Assembly: GCA_037355855.1 (NCBI GenBank)
Contig: CM074764.1
Span: 4,700,164-4,764,163, forward strand
Length of the DNA: 64,000 bases
Reading direction: 5' to 3'
DNA from: Pseudo-nitzschia pungens
Lineage: Eukaryota > Bacillariophyta > Bacillariophyceae > Bacillariales > Bacillariaceae
This document shows, in pieces, positions 40,165 through 51,607 of this stretch (the stretch's first letter is position 1; the number at the start of each line of letters is the position of its first letter). Position numbers and translations under genes: made by a program. The notes beneath the pieces are model-generated. The model did no database searches and was not told where the DNA came from. It worked only from the letters and a program-made list of their open reading frames with translations.

Positions 40165-42793
40165 TTAAGCCGACCAGTGACTCATGGAACAATCTGAGTC
40201 ATTTGATTGGCTTAATTCGATATCTGCGGATTCAGTTGGCGTAGACTCCGACTGATTCGATTCCCGATATGGAGTCAGCTTCCGAATATTCACTGTTTCT
40301 ACTACTGAAGGAGCTCGTTGCAACTTTACAGTTCCGTTCGTATTGACTTGCGTGATTGGAAAGGGACCAAGCTTCCTGGGTTGTAGCTTGTCCGGATCTG
40401 GCTCCTGGATCCATACCTTGTCATTGACTTGGAAGGTGTGGTTGATACGCTTGGCATTATCTCTGAGTAGATTCTTGTTAATCCCTTGTTGCCGGAGCTG
40501 TTGCAGAGCTAACAGGTTGGATGTTAGTGGCAGATCAATCAGCATGTCCCGATTGAATACTAGGGACCCTGGGGATGCCTGTAAGGCAGCGTTGACAGCA
40601 CATCGAGAGGCATGCATGCAAGTTGCCAGGGCATTATCCATGAGCTGACTGGCTCTGGTATTGACTTGAGGGGGATTCACATGAACTAAGACTCTGAGAA
40701 TATCAGCAACTGTATGATGGACTCTTTCACAGATGGCATTGGATTGGGGATTCTTCACTGTAGTGGGAATGGACTGAATCCCATACTGCTTGAGAGTAGT
40801 CTGGAACTCAGCGCCTAGGAATTCTCCACCATTGTCGTGGACACATCTGATAGGTCTTGGATACCTTGAGAGCCAACAGTTCTTGAATTGGTCAGAGACA
40901 TGCTGAGAAGACTTGTCTCTGACTCGGATGATCTCCAGTAGATTGGTGACTGGATCAATACAGGTTAGGGCTTTGAAGTTGTAGTTCTTGCCCTGGGCTG
41001 TAATCTTCCAGGGGCCTATGAGGTCCACATGTATCTCGTTAAATGGAGCTAGTGGAGCTTCTTTCGGTGGTAGCTTCCCATACTTGGAGTGCTGGTTCTT
41101 GTACTTAATGCAGCTGTCGGGGCAGATGTAAGTCTTGCAAAGATTGGATAGATTGTCAATGTAGAATCTTGCGGAGATAGTTTGATATAACCTGGTGGAT
41201 CCACAATGACCCAACAGAAGATGGTACCATTTGATGGTATCATTGGAAAGAGAACTTGGTATGTATATGCGCCAGTTGTCTGGGTTCGATTGGTTGGCAT
41301 AGCAGAGGATGTTATTGCCTTCTAATTCTTGATAGAAGAAGGCTTTGGATTGGATCTTGAACTTGATGGTAGGATCTTTTTGTTGATGGAGATAGATATT
41401 GGAATAGTTCACCGGGCATTCCAGGTCTTGGTTATTTGGTAGGTTAACTAGACACTCATTATTCAGCAAGCAGGCTTGTAGTTCGCTGTCTGCGTCATTG
41501 CATAAGTGCTGGAAGAGGTTCGGGAACTCTGCTAAAAACAGTTCTTCATCTTGTTTGGGGACTTCAAGTTTCAAGAAATCGATTAAGGTGCCCTTTGAGA
41601 GGGCTTTCTTCCCTTCAGTAGGTGGATCCATCTGGGGGAGTCTGGAGAAGGCATCAGCAAGAACATTCTTCTTGCCTTCCACATAAGTGAGGTTGACACC
41701 AAATTCTTCAAGGAATAGTCTCCACCGGAGGACTCGTTGGACTGAGAGGGTTCGGAAGGTAAGGTTCTTATGGTCAGTGTATACATTGATGACACCACCA
41801 AGTAGCATCTTTCGGTACTCTTTGCAACAGAGTACAATCGCTAGGAGTTCTTTCTCCATAGTGGTATAGTTCTTCTGGGCATTAGATAGTTTCTTGGACC
41901 AGTATGCAATAGGCTTGCCATCTTGTAGTATGGCAGCACCTAGTTGTAGGTCTGAGGCATCAGTGTACAGTTCAAAGGGCTTGTTAAGGTCTGGATAAGT
42001 GTTCAGCGCATCCGCTGCCACCATTGCTTTCATCTCTTGAAAGGCTTTGTCTTGCGCAGGACCCCAAGTGAAAGCTGAAGGGGCTTTTCTTTGCTTGCCT
42101 TTGATGGCAGCTGCTTGAGGAGCCTGCTTCTTGGGGGTTCCAGTGATATCAAAGAGAGGAGCTAGGACATGAGATCTGCGAGGCCACATGTCTCTGTAGT
42201 ATCCTACTGCGCCGAGGAAGGACTTGACTTGGGTTACAGTCCTTGGTCGATCCATACGTAAGATGGCTTCAATCTTTTTGCGCCATGGCTTAACTGCTGT
42301 GGGAGTCATCCAATATCCAAGGAAGTCAGTTTCTTGTACAGCCCAATCACACTTGAGTGGGTTGCACTTGAGACCATTCTGGTTGAGTCTGTCAAGGATC
42401 TTGTCGATAGTTTTCATATGGAGATCAAAGGATCCATCGGTCCAGATACCAATATCATCAATATAAACAGTGCAGTCAGTGTCTTGTAGGATATCTTCCA
42501 TGAGCTGTTGCGCCACATCCGGGGAGACTTTAACTCCCATTGGTAGTCTTTGGTATTCATAGCAACCATATGGTGTCACTATTGTGCAGAGTTTCTTGCT
42601 TGCATCATCCAGTTCAAAGCAATGGTATTGCATGGACAAGTCAATCTTGGTGAAGTGCGTGTACTTGCCTCGCTTGTTCATGATATCCTGTATCCGGGGG
42701 ATTGGATAAGGACGCCTCTCAAGAAGTTCATTCAGTTCTCTGAAGTCTGATACCCATCTAACTCTGTTGTCTTTCTTTGGTACTATAAAGGTT
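40165..42793 (-). pseudogene. pol: N4 pol (RT from motif FIVPKK, RNase H, integrase)
   Basis: Continuous frame of about 875 codons from PTFIVPKKDN through YIDDIGIWT, TDASDLQLGA, YTDHKNL, WYHLLLGH/CPDSC, VDLIG, HDNGGEF, NAICERV to SMSHWSA and TAA (40165-40167). No premature stop, but the start of RT and everything upstream are gone. The listed frame's first 13 residues are antisense gag. Confidence 0.87.
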
Positions 42794-44318
42794 GGGAGCG
42801 CTCCCCTCTCTAAAGTGGAGAAACTCACCATTCTGTTGCACTCTTTCCCGTCCGCATGGATCGAGAGCTATGGAATTATCCACAGTGGCATTCAAGAAGA
42901 TACCACAGTTCAGCATATTGTGGATCATATGAGCTGTCACGAACGCCAAGCCAACAAGAAGAGCAACAAGAACAATAACAAGCAACAGAAACGCTCGAAC
43001 AATTCCAACAGCAATAATAGCAACAACTCTCGAAAGCGCAACTCGCACAACCACAAAGGCAACAACAAGAAGAAATCCAATCCATGTAGAATTCCGGGCC
43101 ACAATCATGATTGGTCCGAATGCTCGAAGAATAAGTACTCCAAGAACTACAAGGGCCCCGGCAACAATCAAACTGAATCCTTCCATACTCATACTCAAGC
43201 CCTCATGATTCCTGGGAGCAATGAGACCTTCCAAGCTCATATCAACGCAGCTCGTGAAGCAGCAATTGAAGAATACCATGCCAATCATGGTGGAAGAACA
43301 GAAAGGAGCATCGATGGGGACCTCATTTGGCTCCCCTGAATCTCCAATGGCTCCAAGCCTAAGAAGCCCCGGGCTTCACCAAAACCAGCAATCACCTTGC
43401 CTCCGGCTCCCCAGGAACTGGATGCCAGCACAGCCCTGCTGTCTGGGATGACGCATGGAGGAGATCTCCCAGATAAAGAGGGGAAGGAACCTACAGGATG
43501 GAGTCCTGTTGAAAGCTTAGCAAAGCCTGCAAACGCAGCAACAAAAACAGTTCGATTCTCCGGAACGAACGATATAAGGGATACGAATCGAAATCAAACG
43601 AATCGATCCAAGGGTACAACAGACGCATCAGCATCGATCACTATCGATCCGATTAAGACAGCAGCAACAAATGGACCAACCTTGTCCCTGGCAAGGAATT
43701 GGTCCACGGGTACAGCCAAAAATCTCTATTACAATACCCAAAACTCCAAAGACTACACCAAAGGAGGTGCGCTGGAGCAAAATTATTTAAAGCTGATGTC
43801 GACTGCTGGAAATACCACAAAAAATACAGCAGAACAGGCATACATGAATAAGAGCAACGTGGCTCCTATTCAGAATATGAGCAACGTGGCTCCTATTCTA
43901 CTAACCACAGTACAGTACATACAAGGCATACCAACGAAATCAAGACCACTACTCGCACTACTTGATAGTGGATCATCCGGAACTCTAATCAACAAACGAG
44001 CCCTACCATTTGGCACCATGCCAATAAGAAGCAAGCATCGAGTCCTAACTACGACAGCAAATGGAAGCTTCGATACTACAGAATACATCATCATGAAGAA
44101 CCTCAAGCTACAAGAGTTTGGCAACTACACCATAGACCAACAAGAGGCAAGGCTCTTCCATTCCCCCAACTGCAAATATGATTTGATACTAGGGAGAGAC
44201 TTCCTCCACCTAGCACAGATCAATCTCCTATTCAAAGAAGGAGCAGTTCAGTGGATGGACCGAACCATTCCTATGAAGGACACGTCCTTATACCATGACA
44301 ACCATACCATGCTCATGG

Positions 44319-44631
44319 TGTAACATGCTAGCGTAGGCTAGTAGTGTTACGAATTAATAATTAACCGAATCCCACATGGGATTCAAATATATATATAAGG
44401 TATCCATGTATGGATATCTGGTATGTGCAAACAGGCATGCAGAAGAGAGCGATTATACGATTAAGGTTACATACAGAATATATGTGATATACAGGGATGG
44501 ATATCATAGGAGAAGGTCGCGATGACCTCATCGCTCATTATTTCCTCTCTCTAATTTCAATCCCATCTCGTAAAGTGAAATAACACACAATTATTCATAC
44601 TACTCCGAAATTTCTACCTTAGAGTGTTACA
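44319..44631 (+). repeat. N5 5' LTR (subfamily C)
   Basis: 313 bp, begins TGTAACATGCTAGCGTAGG, ends TTAGAGTGTTACA. Contains a TATA-like box (44388-44398). Near-identical to the 3' copy, with small differences (TGCAAACAGG versus TGTATGAACAGG region). Confidence 0.88.
44386..44400 (+). promoter_or_regulatory. TATA-like box in N5 U3
   Basis: AAATATATATATAAGG lies about 70 bp into the LTR and is shared at the same place by the H2, N4 and N5 3' LTRs. It is the only plausible core promoter in subfamily C LTRs. Transcription start is not determinable from sequence. Confidence 0.4.
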
Positions 44632-44759
44632 CAGTAATTACTGTCCGCTTTCACGTAGGAACAGTAGTAGAATTCAGTACTGAACTCTCATCAACCCGAA
44701 AAATACCCACAGCCTCAACAACAGAGGCACCTTTATCTCCAGCAAATCCAACAGCAACC

Positions 44760-45813
44760 ATGTCCGGTATCTACAGAGAACCCCCCATCAACTACAAGAG
44801 CTCCTTCGATCAAACTAAGCCGAAACTCTTCACCCTGTACAACGTCGATGAGGAAAGAACCGACAGCATGAAGGTTCCTCTTTTCACAGAGACTGGAGGA
44901 CTAGAAGAATTGCTATTTGTGGAAGAGTCCTTCAGAAATGCGGCCACCTATCTCCGGCTGCCAATCAGCATCTACCTAACTCACTTCGGACGCTGCCTCA
45001 CCACAGACGCCCAGAGCAAGTGGAACGACTTGATCAAGGACCCACTGGATCCCGAAGAATTCCAGTACTCGCAAGAAGAAATTGGGGGATACGAGCAAGC
45101 CTTTATTGACTTTACGCAGCTCTACTACAATGCCACAGACGCAAGAGACATCATGCACACCTACCTCCGCAGCCACGACTGCCGAAAGACGCCATCAGTC
45201 ACATGCAAGGAACATGCTGATCGCATCCTTATCCTCATGAAATATACGCAGAAACTAGAAGGGAGCAGTGCCCCCCTCTCTAGAGTGGAAAAACTCACTA
45301 TCCTCCTCCATTCCTTTCCCTCTGCATGGATCGAAAGCTACGGCATGATGCACAGTGGAATACAAGAGGACGTGACAGTCCGACACATTGTGGACTACAT
45401 GAGCTGTCACGAACGCCAAGCAAACAAGAAAGGCAACAAGAATAATAAACAACAACAACAGAAGCGCTCGAACAACAACTCTCGTAAGCGCAACTACAAT
45501 TCCAACCACAAAGGAAACGCCAACAATAAGAAGAAGTCCAATCCATGCCGGATCCCCGGTCACAACCACGATTGGTCCGAGTTTCCAAAAACAGGTTCTC
45601 AAAGAACCACAACAAGGGCTCCAGAAGCTCCGGAAATCAGCAACAAACTAGTCCTTCCACACTCAAACCCAAGCTCTCATGATACCAGGAAGCAATGAGA
45701 CCTTCCAAGCGCACATCAATGCAGCACAACAAGCAGCAATCGAAGAATACCATGCCAATCATGGTGGTCGAACTGAACGCAGTATCGATGGGGAACTCGT
45801 GTGGCTCCCCTGA
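44760..45813 (+). pseudogene. gag: N5 gag, frameshifted in the zinc knuckle
   Basis: ATG 44760-44762 (MSGIYREPPINYKSSFD). Reads normally to CRIPGHNHDWSE. A one-base loss then turns the last knuckle cysteine codon and everything after it out of frame (EFPKTGSQ), ending at 45698. The remaining gag sequence continues to TGA at 45811-45813 after GELVWLP in another frame. It also carries the gag-tail frame change shared with H2. Confidence 0.85.
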
Positions 45814-48800
45814 TCCATTCAAGGCTCCAAGCCTAACAAGAAGCCCCTGGCTTCAACCAAACAAGCAATCACCTTGCCTCCAGCTCCCCGGGACCTGGAT
45901 GCCAGCACAGCCCTGCTGTCTGGGATGACGCATGGAGGAGATCTCCCAGATAAAGAGGGGAAGGAACCTACAGGATGGAGTATTCCTGTTGAAGCGCTCA
46001 GCAAAGCCTGCAAACGCAGCAACAACAAAAACAGTTCGATTCTCCGGAACGAACAATACAATGGATACGAATCGACAACAAACGAATCGATCCAAGGGTA
46101 CAGACGCGAAAGATAGTACAGCAGCAATAAATAGACCACTCTTGTCCCTGGCAAGAAATTGGTCTACCGGTACAGCAAAAAATCTCTATTGCAATCCCGG
46201 AAACTCCAAAGACCACACCAACGGAGGTGCGCTGGAGCAAAATTATTTAAAGCTGCTGTCGACTGCTAGAAATCCAGCAGAACAGGCATCCACGAATAGG
46301 AGCAACGTGGCTCCTATTCTTCTAACTACAATACAGTACATACAAGGCATCCCCACAAGATCAAGACCACTACTCGCACTACTCGACAGTGGATCCTCCG
46401 GAACCCTAATCAACAAACGAGCACTACCATTTGGCACTATACCGATTCGAAGCAAGCACCAAGTCCTAACAACAACAGCAAATGGAAGCTTCGACACCAC
46501 AGAGTATATTATCATGAAGAACACCAAGTTACAAGAGTTTGGAAACTATACAATCGACCGACAAGAGGCAAGGCTCTTCCATTCCCCGAACTGCAAATAC
46601 GATTTGATACTAGGCAGAGACTTCCTCCACCTAGCAAAGATCAATCTCCTATTCAAAGAAGGAGCAGTTCAGTGGATGGACCGAACCATTCCTATGAAGG
46701 ATACATCCTTATACCATGAGTCCGACTACACCATGCTCATGGAAGAACTAGAGGATGCTGAACTCTTTGCTGATGATATCTCCTTTGCCAATCCATACAA
46801 GTCCAAGGTCATCCTAGACAGAGCCTACCAAGAAACAGATCCATCCACAGTCGCACAGCAACAGTCCCACATGTCCAAAGCAGAGCAACAACAGTTCCAA
46901 GCTATCCTAACCAAGTATCCAAACGTCTTCAATGGAGAACTTGGCAAATATCCTCACAAGAAGATCTCGCTACGACTGAAGCCCGGATCCAAGCCCATAC
47001 ACAAGAAGCCATATCCAGTTGCATACAAAAGAGAAGACCTATTCAAAAGGGAGCTCCAGAATCTTTGTAATGATGGAGTACTCAAAAGATGCACTGGACC
47101 AGCTGAATGGGCATTCCCTACCTTTATTGTTCCCAAAAAGGACAACAGAGTTAGATGGGTATCAGACTTCAGAGAACTCAACGAGCTCCTTGAGAGACGT
47201 CCTTATCCAATCCCCCGGATACAGGATATCATGAACAAGCGAGGCAAATACACTCACTTCACCAAGATTGACTTGTCTATGCAATACTACTGCTTTGAAC
47301 TGGATGATGCGAGCAAGAAACTCTGTACCATAGTCACTCCCTATGGTTGCTATGAATATCAAAGACTACCAATGGGTGTCAAAGTCTCTCCAGATGTTGC
47401 CCAGCAACTAATGGAAGATATCCTACAAGACACTGACTGTACTGTCTATATTGATGATATAGGCGTTTGGACCAATGGATCCTTTGATCTACACATGAAG
47501 ACCATTGATAAAATCATAGACCGGCTCAATCAAAATGGACTCAAGTGCAACCCACTCAAGTGCGACTGGGCTGTACAAGAGACCGACTTCCTTGGATACT
47601 GGATGACTCCCACAGCAGTTAAGCCAGGGAGAAAGAAGATAGAAGCAATCCTACACATGGACCGGCCCAGAACTGTGACCGAAGTCAAGTCCTTTCTAGG
47701 AGCAGTAGGATACTACAGAGACATGTGGCCCCGACGCTCTCATGTCCTAGCTCCTCTTTTCGATATAACCGGAACCCCCAAGCAAAAGACTCCTCAAGCA
47801 GCTGCCATCAAAGGCAAGCAAAGAAAAGCCCCTTCAGCCTTCACTTGGGGACCTGCTCAGGATAAAGCCTTTCAAGAAATGAAAGCAATGGTGGCAGCAG
47901 ATGCGCTGAACACCTATCCAGACCTTAACAAGCCCTTTGAATTGTACACTGATGCCTCAGACCTACAGCTCGGCGCTGCCATAATACAAGATGGCAAGCC
48001 AATAGCCTATTGGTCCAAGAAACTATCTGATGCCCAAAAGAACTACACGACTATGGAGATAGAACTCCTCGCAATAGTACTCTGCTGCAAAGAGTACAGA
48101 AAAATGCTACTTGGTGGTGTCATCAATGTATACACCGACCATAAGAACCTTACCTTCCGAACCCTCTCAGTCCAACGAGTCCTCCGGTGGAGACTATTCC
48201 TTGAAGAATTCGGTGTCAACCTCACCTATGTTGAAGGCAAGAAGAATGTTCTTGCTGATGCCTTCTCCAGACTCCCCAGGATGGATCCACCTACTGAAGG
48301 GAAGAAAGCCCTCTCAAAGGGCACCTTAATCGATTTCTTGAAACTTGAAGTCCTCCAATATTTACCTCCATCAACAGAAAGATCCTACCATCAAGTTCAA
48401 GATCCAATCCAAAGCCTTCTTCTATCAAGAACTAGAAGGCAATAACATCCTCTGCTATGCCAACCAATCGAATCCAGACAACTGGAGAATCTACATACCA
48501 AGCTCTCTCTCGAACGATACCATCAAATGGTACCATCTTCTGTTGGGTCATTGTGGATCCACCAGGCTATATCAAACTATCTCCTCAAGATTCTACATTG
48601 ACAATCTATCCAATCTTTGCAAGACTTACATTTGCCCCGACAGCTGCATTAAATACAAGAACCAACATTCCAAATATGGAAAGCTACCACCGAAGGAAGC
48701 GCCGCTAGCTCCATTCAACGAGATACATGTGGACCTCATAGGCCCTTGGAAGATTACAGCGCAAGGCAAGAACTACAACTTCAAGACCCTAACATGCATC

Positions 48801-49637
48801 GATCCAGTCACTAACCTCCTGGAAATCATCAGAATTAGGGACAAGTCCTCACAGCATGTATCAGACCAATTCAAGAACTGTTGGCTCTCAAGGTATCCAA
48901 GACCTATCAGATGTGTCCACGACAATGGTGGAGAATTCCTAGGCGCTGAGTTCCAGACTACTCTCAAGCAGTATGGGATTCAGTCCATTCCCACTACAGT
49001 GAAGAATCCTCAATCTAATGCCATCTGTGAAAGAGTCCATCATACAGTTGCTGATATTCTCAGAGTCTTAGTTCATGTGAATCCCCCTCAAGTCAATACC
49101 AGAGCCAGTCAGCTCATGGATAATGCCCTGGCAACTTGCATGCATGCCTCTCGATGTGCTGTCAACGCTGCCTTACAGGCATCCCCAGGGTCCCTAGTAT
49201 TCAATCGGGACATGCTGATTGATCTGCCACTAACATCCAACCTGTTAGCTCTGCAACAGCTCCGGCAACAAGGGATTAACAAGAATCTACTCAGAGATAA
49301 TGCCAAGCGTATCAATCATACCTTCCAAGTCAATGACAAGGTATGGATCCAAGAGCCAGATCCAGACAAGCTTCAACCCAGGAAGATCGGTCCTTTTCCA
49401 ATCACACAAGTCAATACAAATGGAACTGTAAAATTGCAAAGAGCTCCCTCAGTAGTGGAAACAGTGAACATTTGGAAGCTGACTCCGTATCGGGAACCGA
49501 ATCAGTCGGAGTCGACGTCGGATGTATCAACAGTAAGTCAATCGAATCAGTCGGAGTCTACGTCAGCTGAATCCGCAGATATTGAATTGAGCCAATCAAA
49601 TGACTCAGATTGTTCGATGAGTCATTGGTCGGCTTAA
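45814..49637 (+). pseudogene. pol: N5 pol with linker frameshift and spacer deletion
   Basis: The linker after the gag TGA (TLPPAPRDLDAST) is in gag frame until an extra A at about 45992 (GTTGAAGCGCTC versus GTTGAGCGCTC). From there the frame 45932-48445 holds protease, RT (YIDDIGVWT) and RNase H. At about 48349 LKLEV is joined straight to the NIYLHQQK region, removing ~56 codons of the RNase H-integrase spacer and shifting frame. Integrase then runs open from 48345 to TAA at 49635-49637 with all DD35E residues. Confidence 0.85.
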
Positions 49638-49667
49638 CTGTGGGATTCGTTCAATCATGAGGCACTA

Positions 49668-49980
49668 TGTAACATGCTAGCATAGGCAAGTAGTGTTACG
49701 AATTAATAATTAACCGAATCCCACATGGGATTCAAATATATATATAAGGTATCCATGTATGGATATCTGGTATGTATGAACAGGCATGCAGAAGAGAGCG
49801 ATTATACGATTAAGGTTACATACAGAATATATGTGATATACAGGGATGGATATTATAGGAGAAGGTCGCGATGACCTCATTGCTCATTATTTCCTCTCTC
49901 TAATTTCAATCCCATCTCGTAAAGTGAAATAACACACAATTATTCATACTACTCCGAAATTTCTACCTTAGAGTGTTACA
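49668..49980 (+). repeat. N5 3' LTR (subfamily C)
   Basis: 313 bp, begins TGTAACATGCTAGCATAGGC, ends TTAGAGTGTTACA. Followed by the 13-bp duplication of H5 sequence. Confidence 0.88.
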
Positions 49981-50198
49981 ACCATGCTCATGGAAGAACT
50001 TGAAGATGCTGAACTCTTTGCTGATGATATCTCCTTCGCAAATCCATACAAGTCCAAGGTCATTCTAGATAGAGCCTACCAAGAAACAGATCCATCTACA
50101 GTGGCACAACAACAGTCCCACATGTCCAAAGCAGAGCAACAACAATTCCAAGCAATACTAAACAAGTATCCGAATGTTTTCAACGGCGAACTAGGGAA

Positions 50199-50537
50199 TG
50201 TTACACGTTAAGGTAGAAATACACGATAGGAGTATTTTAAAGGTGAATTGTTATAAAATTGTGTTATGAAAGAGAATGGTTGAATACTTTACGAGATGGG
50301 AATGATTCCTTGAGTATTGATGAACGATCGAATAATGAATGATATATTATTCGGCGGGCATAATATCAATAATCGGTGAGTCATAGGAATCTTTGTTTGA
50401 ATTGTATGTGTATTCTTGTATGTTGAATATTCAGTATATATACACGAATATCATACATATCCTTGTGTATTGGAGCACATGTGGGATTCAATAATCATTT
50501 AGAGCCTCTCGTAGGGGACCTACGTCAACGTGTAACA
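50199..50537 (-). repeat. T LTR 1 (terminal 3' LTR, subfamily D)
   Basis: 339 bp. On minus begins TGTTACACGTTGACGTAGG and ends ACCTTAACGTGTAACA. Carries A at 50491, where the fourth LTR has G. Confidence 0.92.
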
Positions 50538-51607
50538 TAGTTCCCCAATGATTAGGTGAAGTTTGCATGTGGTTCAATAGAATAGATTCGGAGTTGAGTA
50601 CTAGTATTGATGGAAAGAGATATGCTTGTTCGGAGAACCGGTTGAAGATGATATATGCCATTTGAAGTATTCTGAAGATATATATGGTAATGTGGATCAA
50701 AGTGGGATTGAAAAAGGTTCTTTTTGATACTCAAAAAATCAAAGATTTGTTTCTTGTTCTTGAGAAGGGTCATAATGACATGCTAAAAATAGCAAAAAGA
50801 GTCGAAGAAAATTCTTTTCCTCCCCCAACTGTGATGTACCTCTCGGGGTAGTGGAGCTGATTGTGAAATTGATTTCGATTGCTCTTAGGCATAAAAACAC
50901 CTCCTGTTATAGGAGTTAAGGTAGGTGAAAAGCCGGAGCGTTGGATGTGTTGCTTGCCGTATCTGCGATTGTATATTAAAGCAGAGAGGGGACGCATTGT
51001 TAGTTACTACAGTGTTGTTTTGTATTTTGCGAAGTGCCGTATACTTTGTTCCGGTCTTTCATTTTCGGGTATTATTTGCAGCAGTCTACTGGAGTTTGGA
51101 TTTTGTAACTCCAGAGCACCTCTGTGGGTTTTGAATATGGATTTCGTGGGATTGCTCCATTATTTTGGAGCTCCCTGTGGACTATTTATGTGTCCAGAAC
51201 AAGGTTGGCCTTGTTGTTGCTGCTATACCCTTTTGTTTTGTTTTGCGTCTGTACCCGTATCGATATCAATATTGTCGATTCGATTGATTCATGGCTTTAG
51301 CGTCTGTACCCTTGCAAGTCGATCCGCGTCCAGATCTCTCGCTTTATTTATCTGCCATTTGAATCTGTTATTTTTATTTGATTTGGTTGATTGTCGTTGC
51401 CGTCACGTTGGAGCGGACTGGAGCGCTATGGATTTTAGTTTGAACGTTTTGTTTGCAACAGGGCTCATCTCTGTAGGTTCCTTCCCCTCTTTTCTTGGGA
51501 GTTCTCCTCTATGCGTCTTCCCAGTCAGCAGGGCTGATCTGGCATTCAGTTCCAGGGGAACTGAAGGCACGGTGCTGGATACTGTGATCCTTTTGTTCAT
51601 TAGTTGG
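50538..51607. other. T interior downstream of gag: pol-less spacer (copy 1)
   Basis: No protease, RT, RNase H or integrase motif on either strand. On minus it retains degraded gag-pol linker (VPLELNARSALLTGKTHRGE) and traces of the LARNWSTG/LEQNYLKL linker region, then unrelated sequence containing a CTCCTGTTATAGGAG hairpin. Plus-strand 265-aa frame is an antisense shadow starting at TTG. Repeated at 53321-54390 and 56104-57173. Confidence 0.8.

Larger units (their letters stand above)
39824..42793 (-). mobile_element. N4: truncated gypsy element (subfamily C), 5' half lost
   Basis: 3' LTR at 39824-40134 and pol 40165-42793 on minus, inserted in H5 gag (target ATGAC at 39819-39823). The element stops abruptly inside RT at about 42793, where plus-strand H5 gag begins. 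Its gag, protease and 5' LTR are missing, and no second TSD exists. The junction sequence GGGAGCGCTCCC (42795-42806) is a perfect palindrome. Confidence 0.85.
39488..43339 (+). pseudogene. gag: H5 gag, interrupted and internally deleted
   Basis: N-terminal part 39488-39823 (MAGIYRDPPIAYKSSFD ... EEIGGYD) is open until N4. The C-terminal part 42794-43339 starts at SAPLSKVEKLTIL and holds CRIPGHNHDWSEC and the tail GDLIWLP, TGA 43337-43339. Relative to N1 gag about 55 residues (QAFIDFTQ ... QKLEG) are gone at the N4 junction. Confidence 0.8.
44319..49980 (+). mobile_element. N5: full-length but defective gypsy element (subfamily C) nested in H5
   Basis: 5662 bp. 5' LTR 44319-44631, CAGTAATTACTG 44632-44643, gag from 44760, pol, polypurine tract ATCATGAGGCACTA, 3' LTR 49668-49980. 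It is flanked by ACCATGCTCATGG on both sides (44306-44318 and 49981-49993), a 13-bp duplication where the other elements have 5 bp. Defects: gag zinc-knuckle frameshift, linker frameshift, and a deletion at the RNase H-integrase spacer. Confidence 0.88.
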
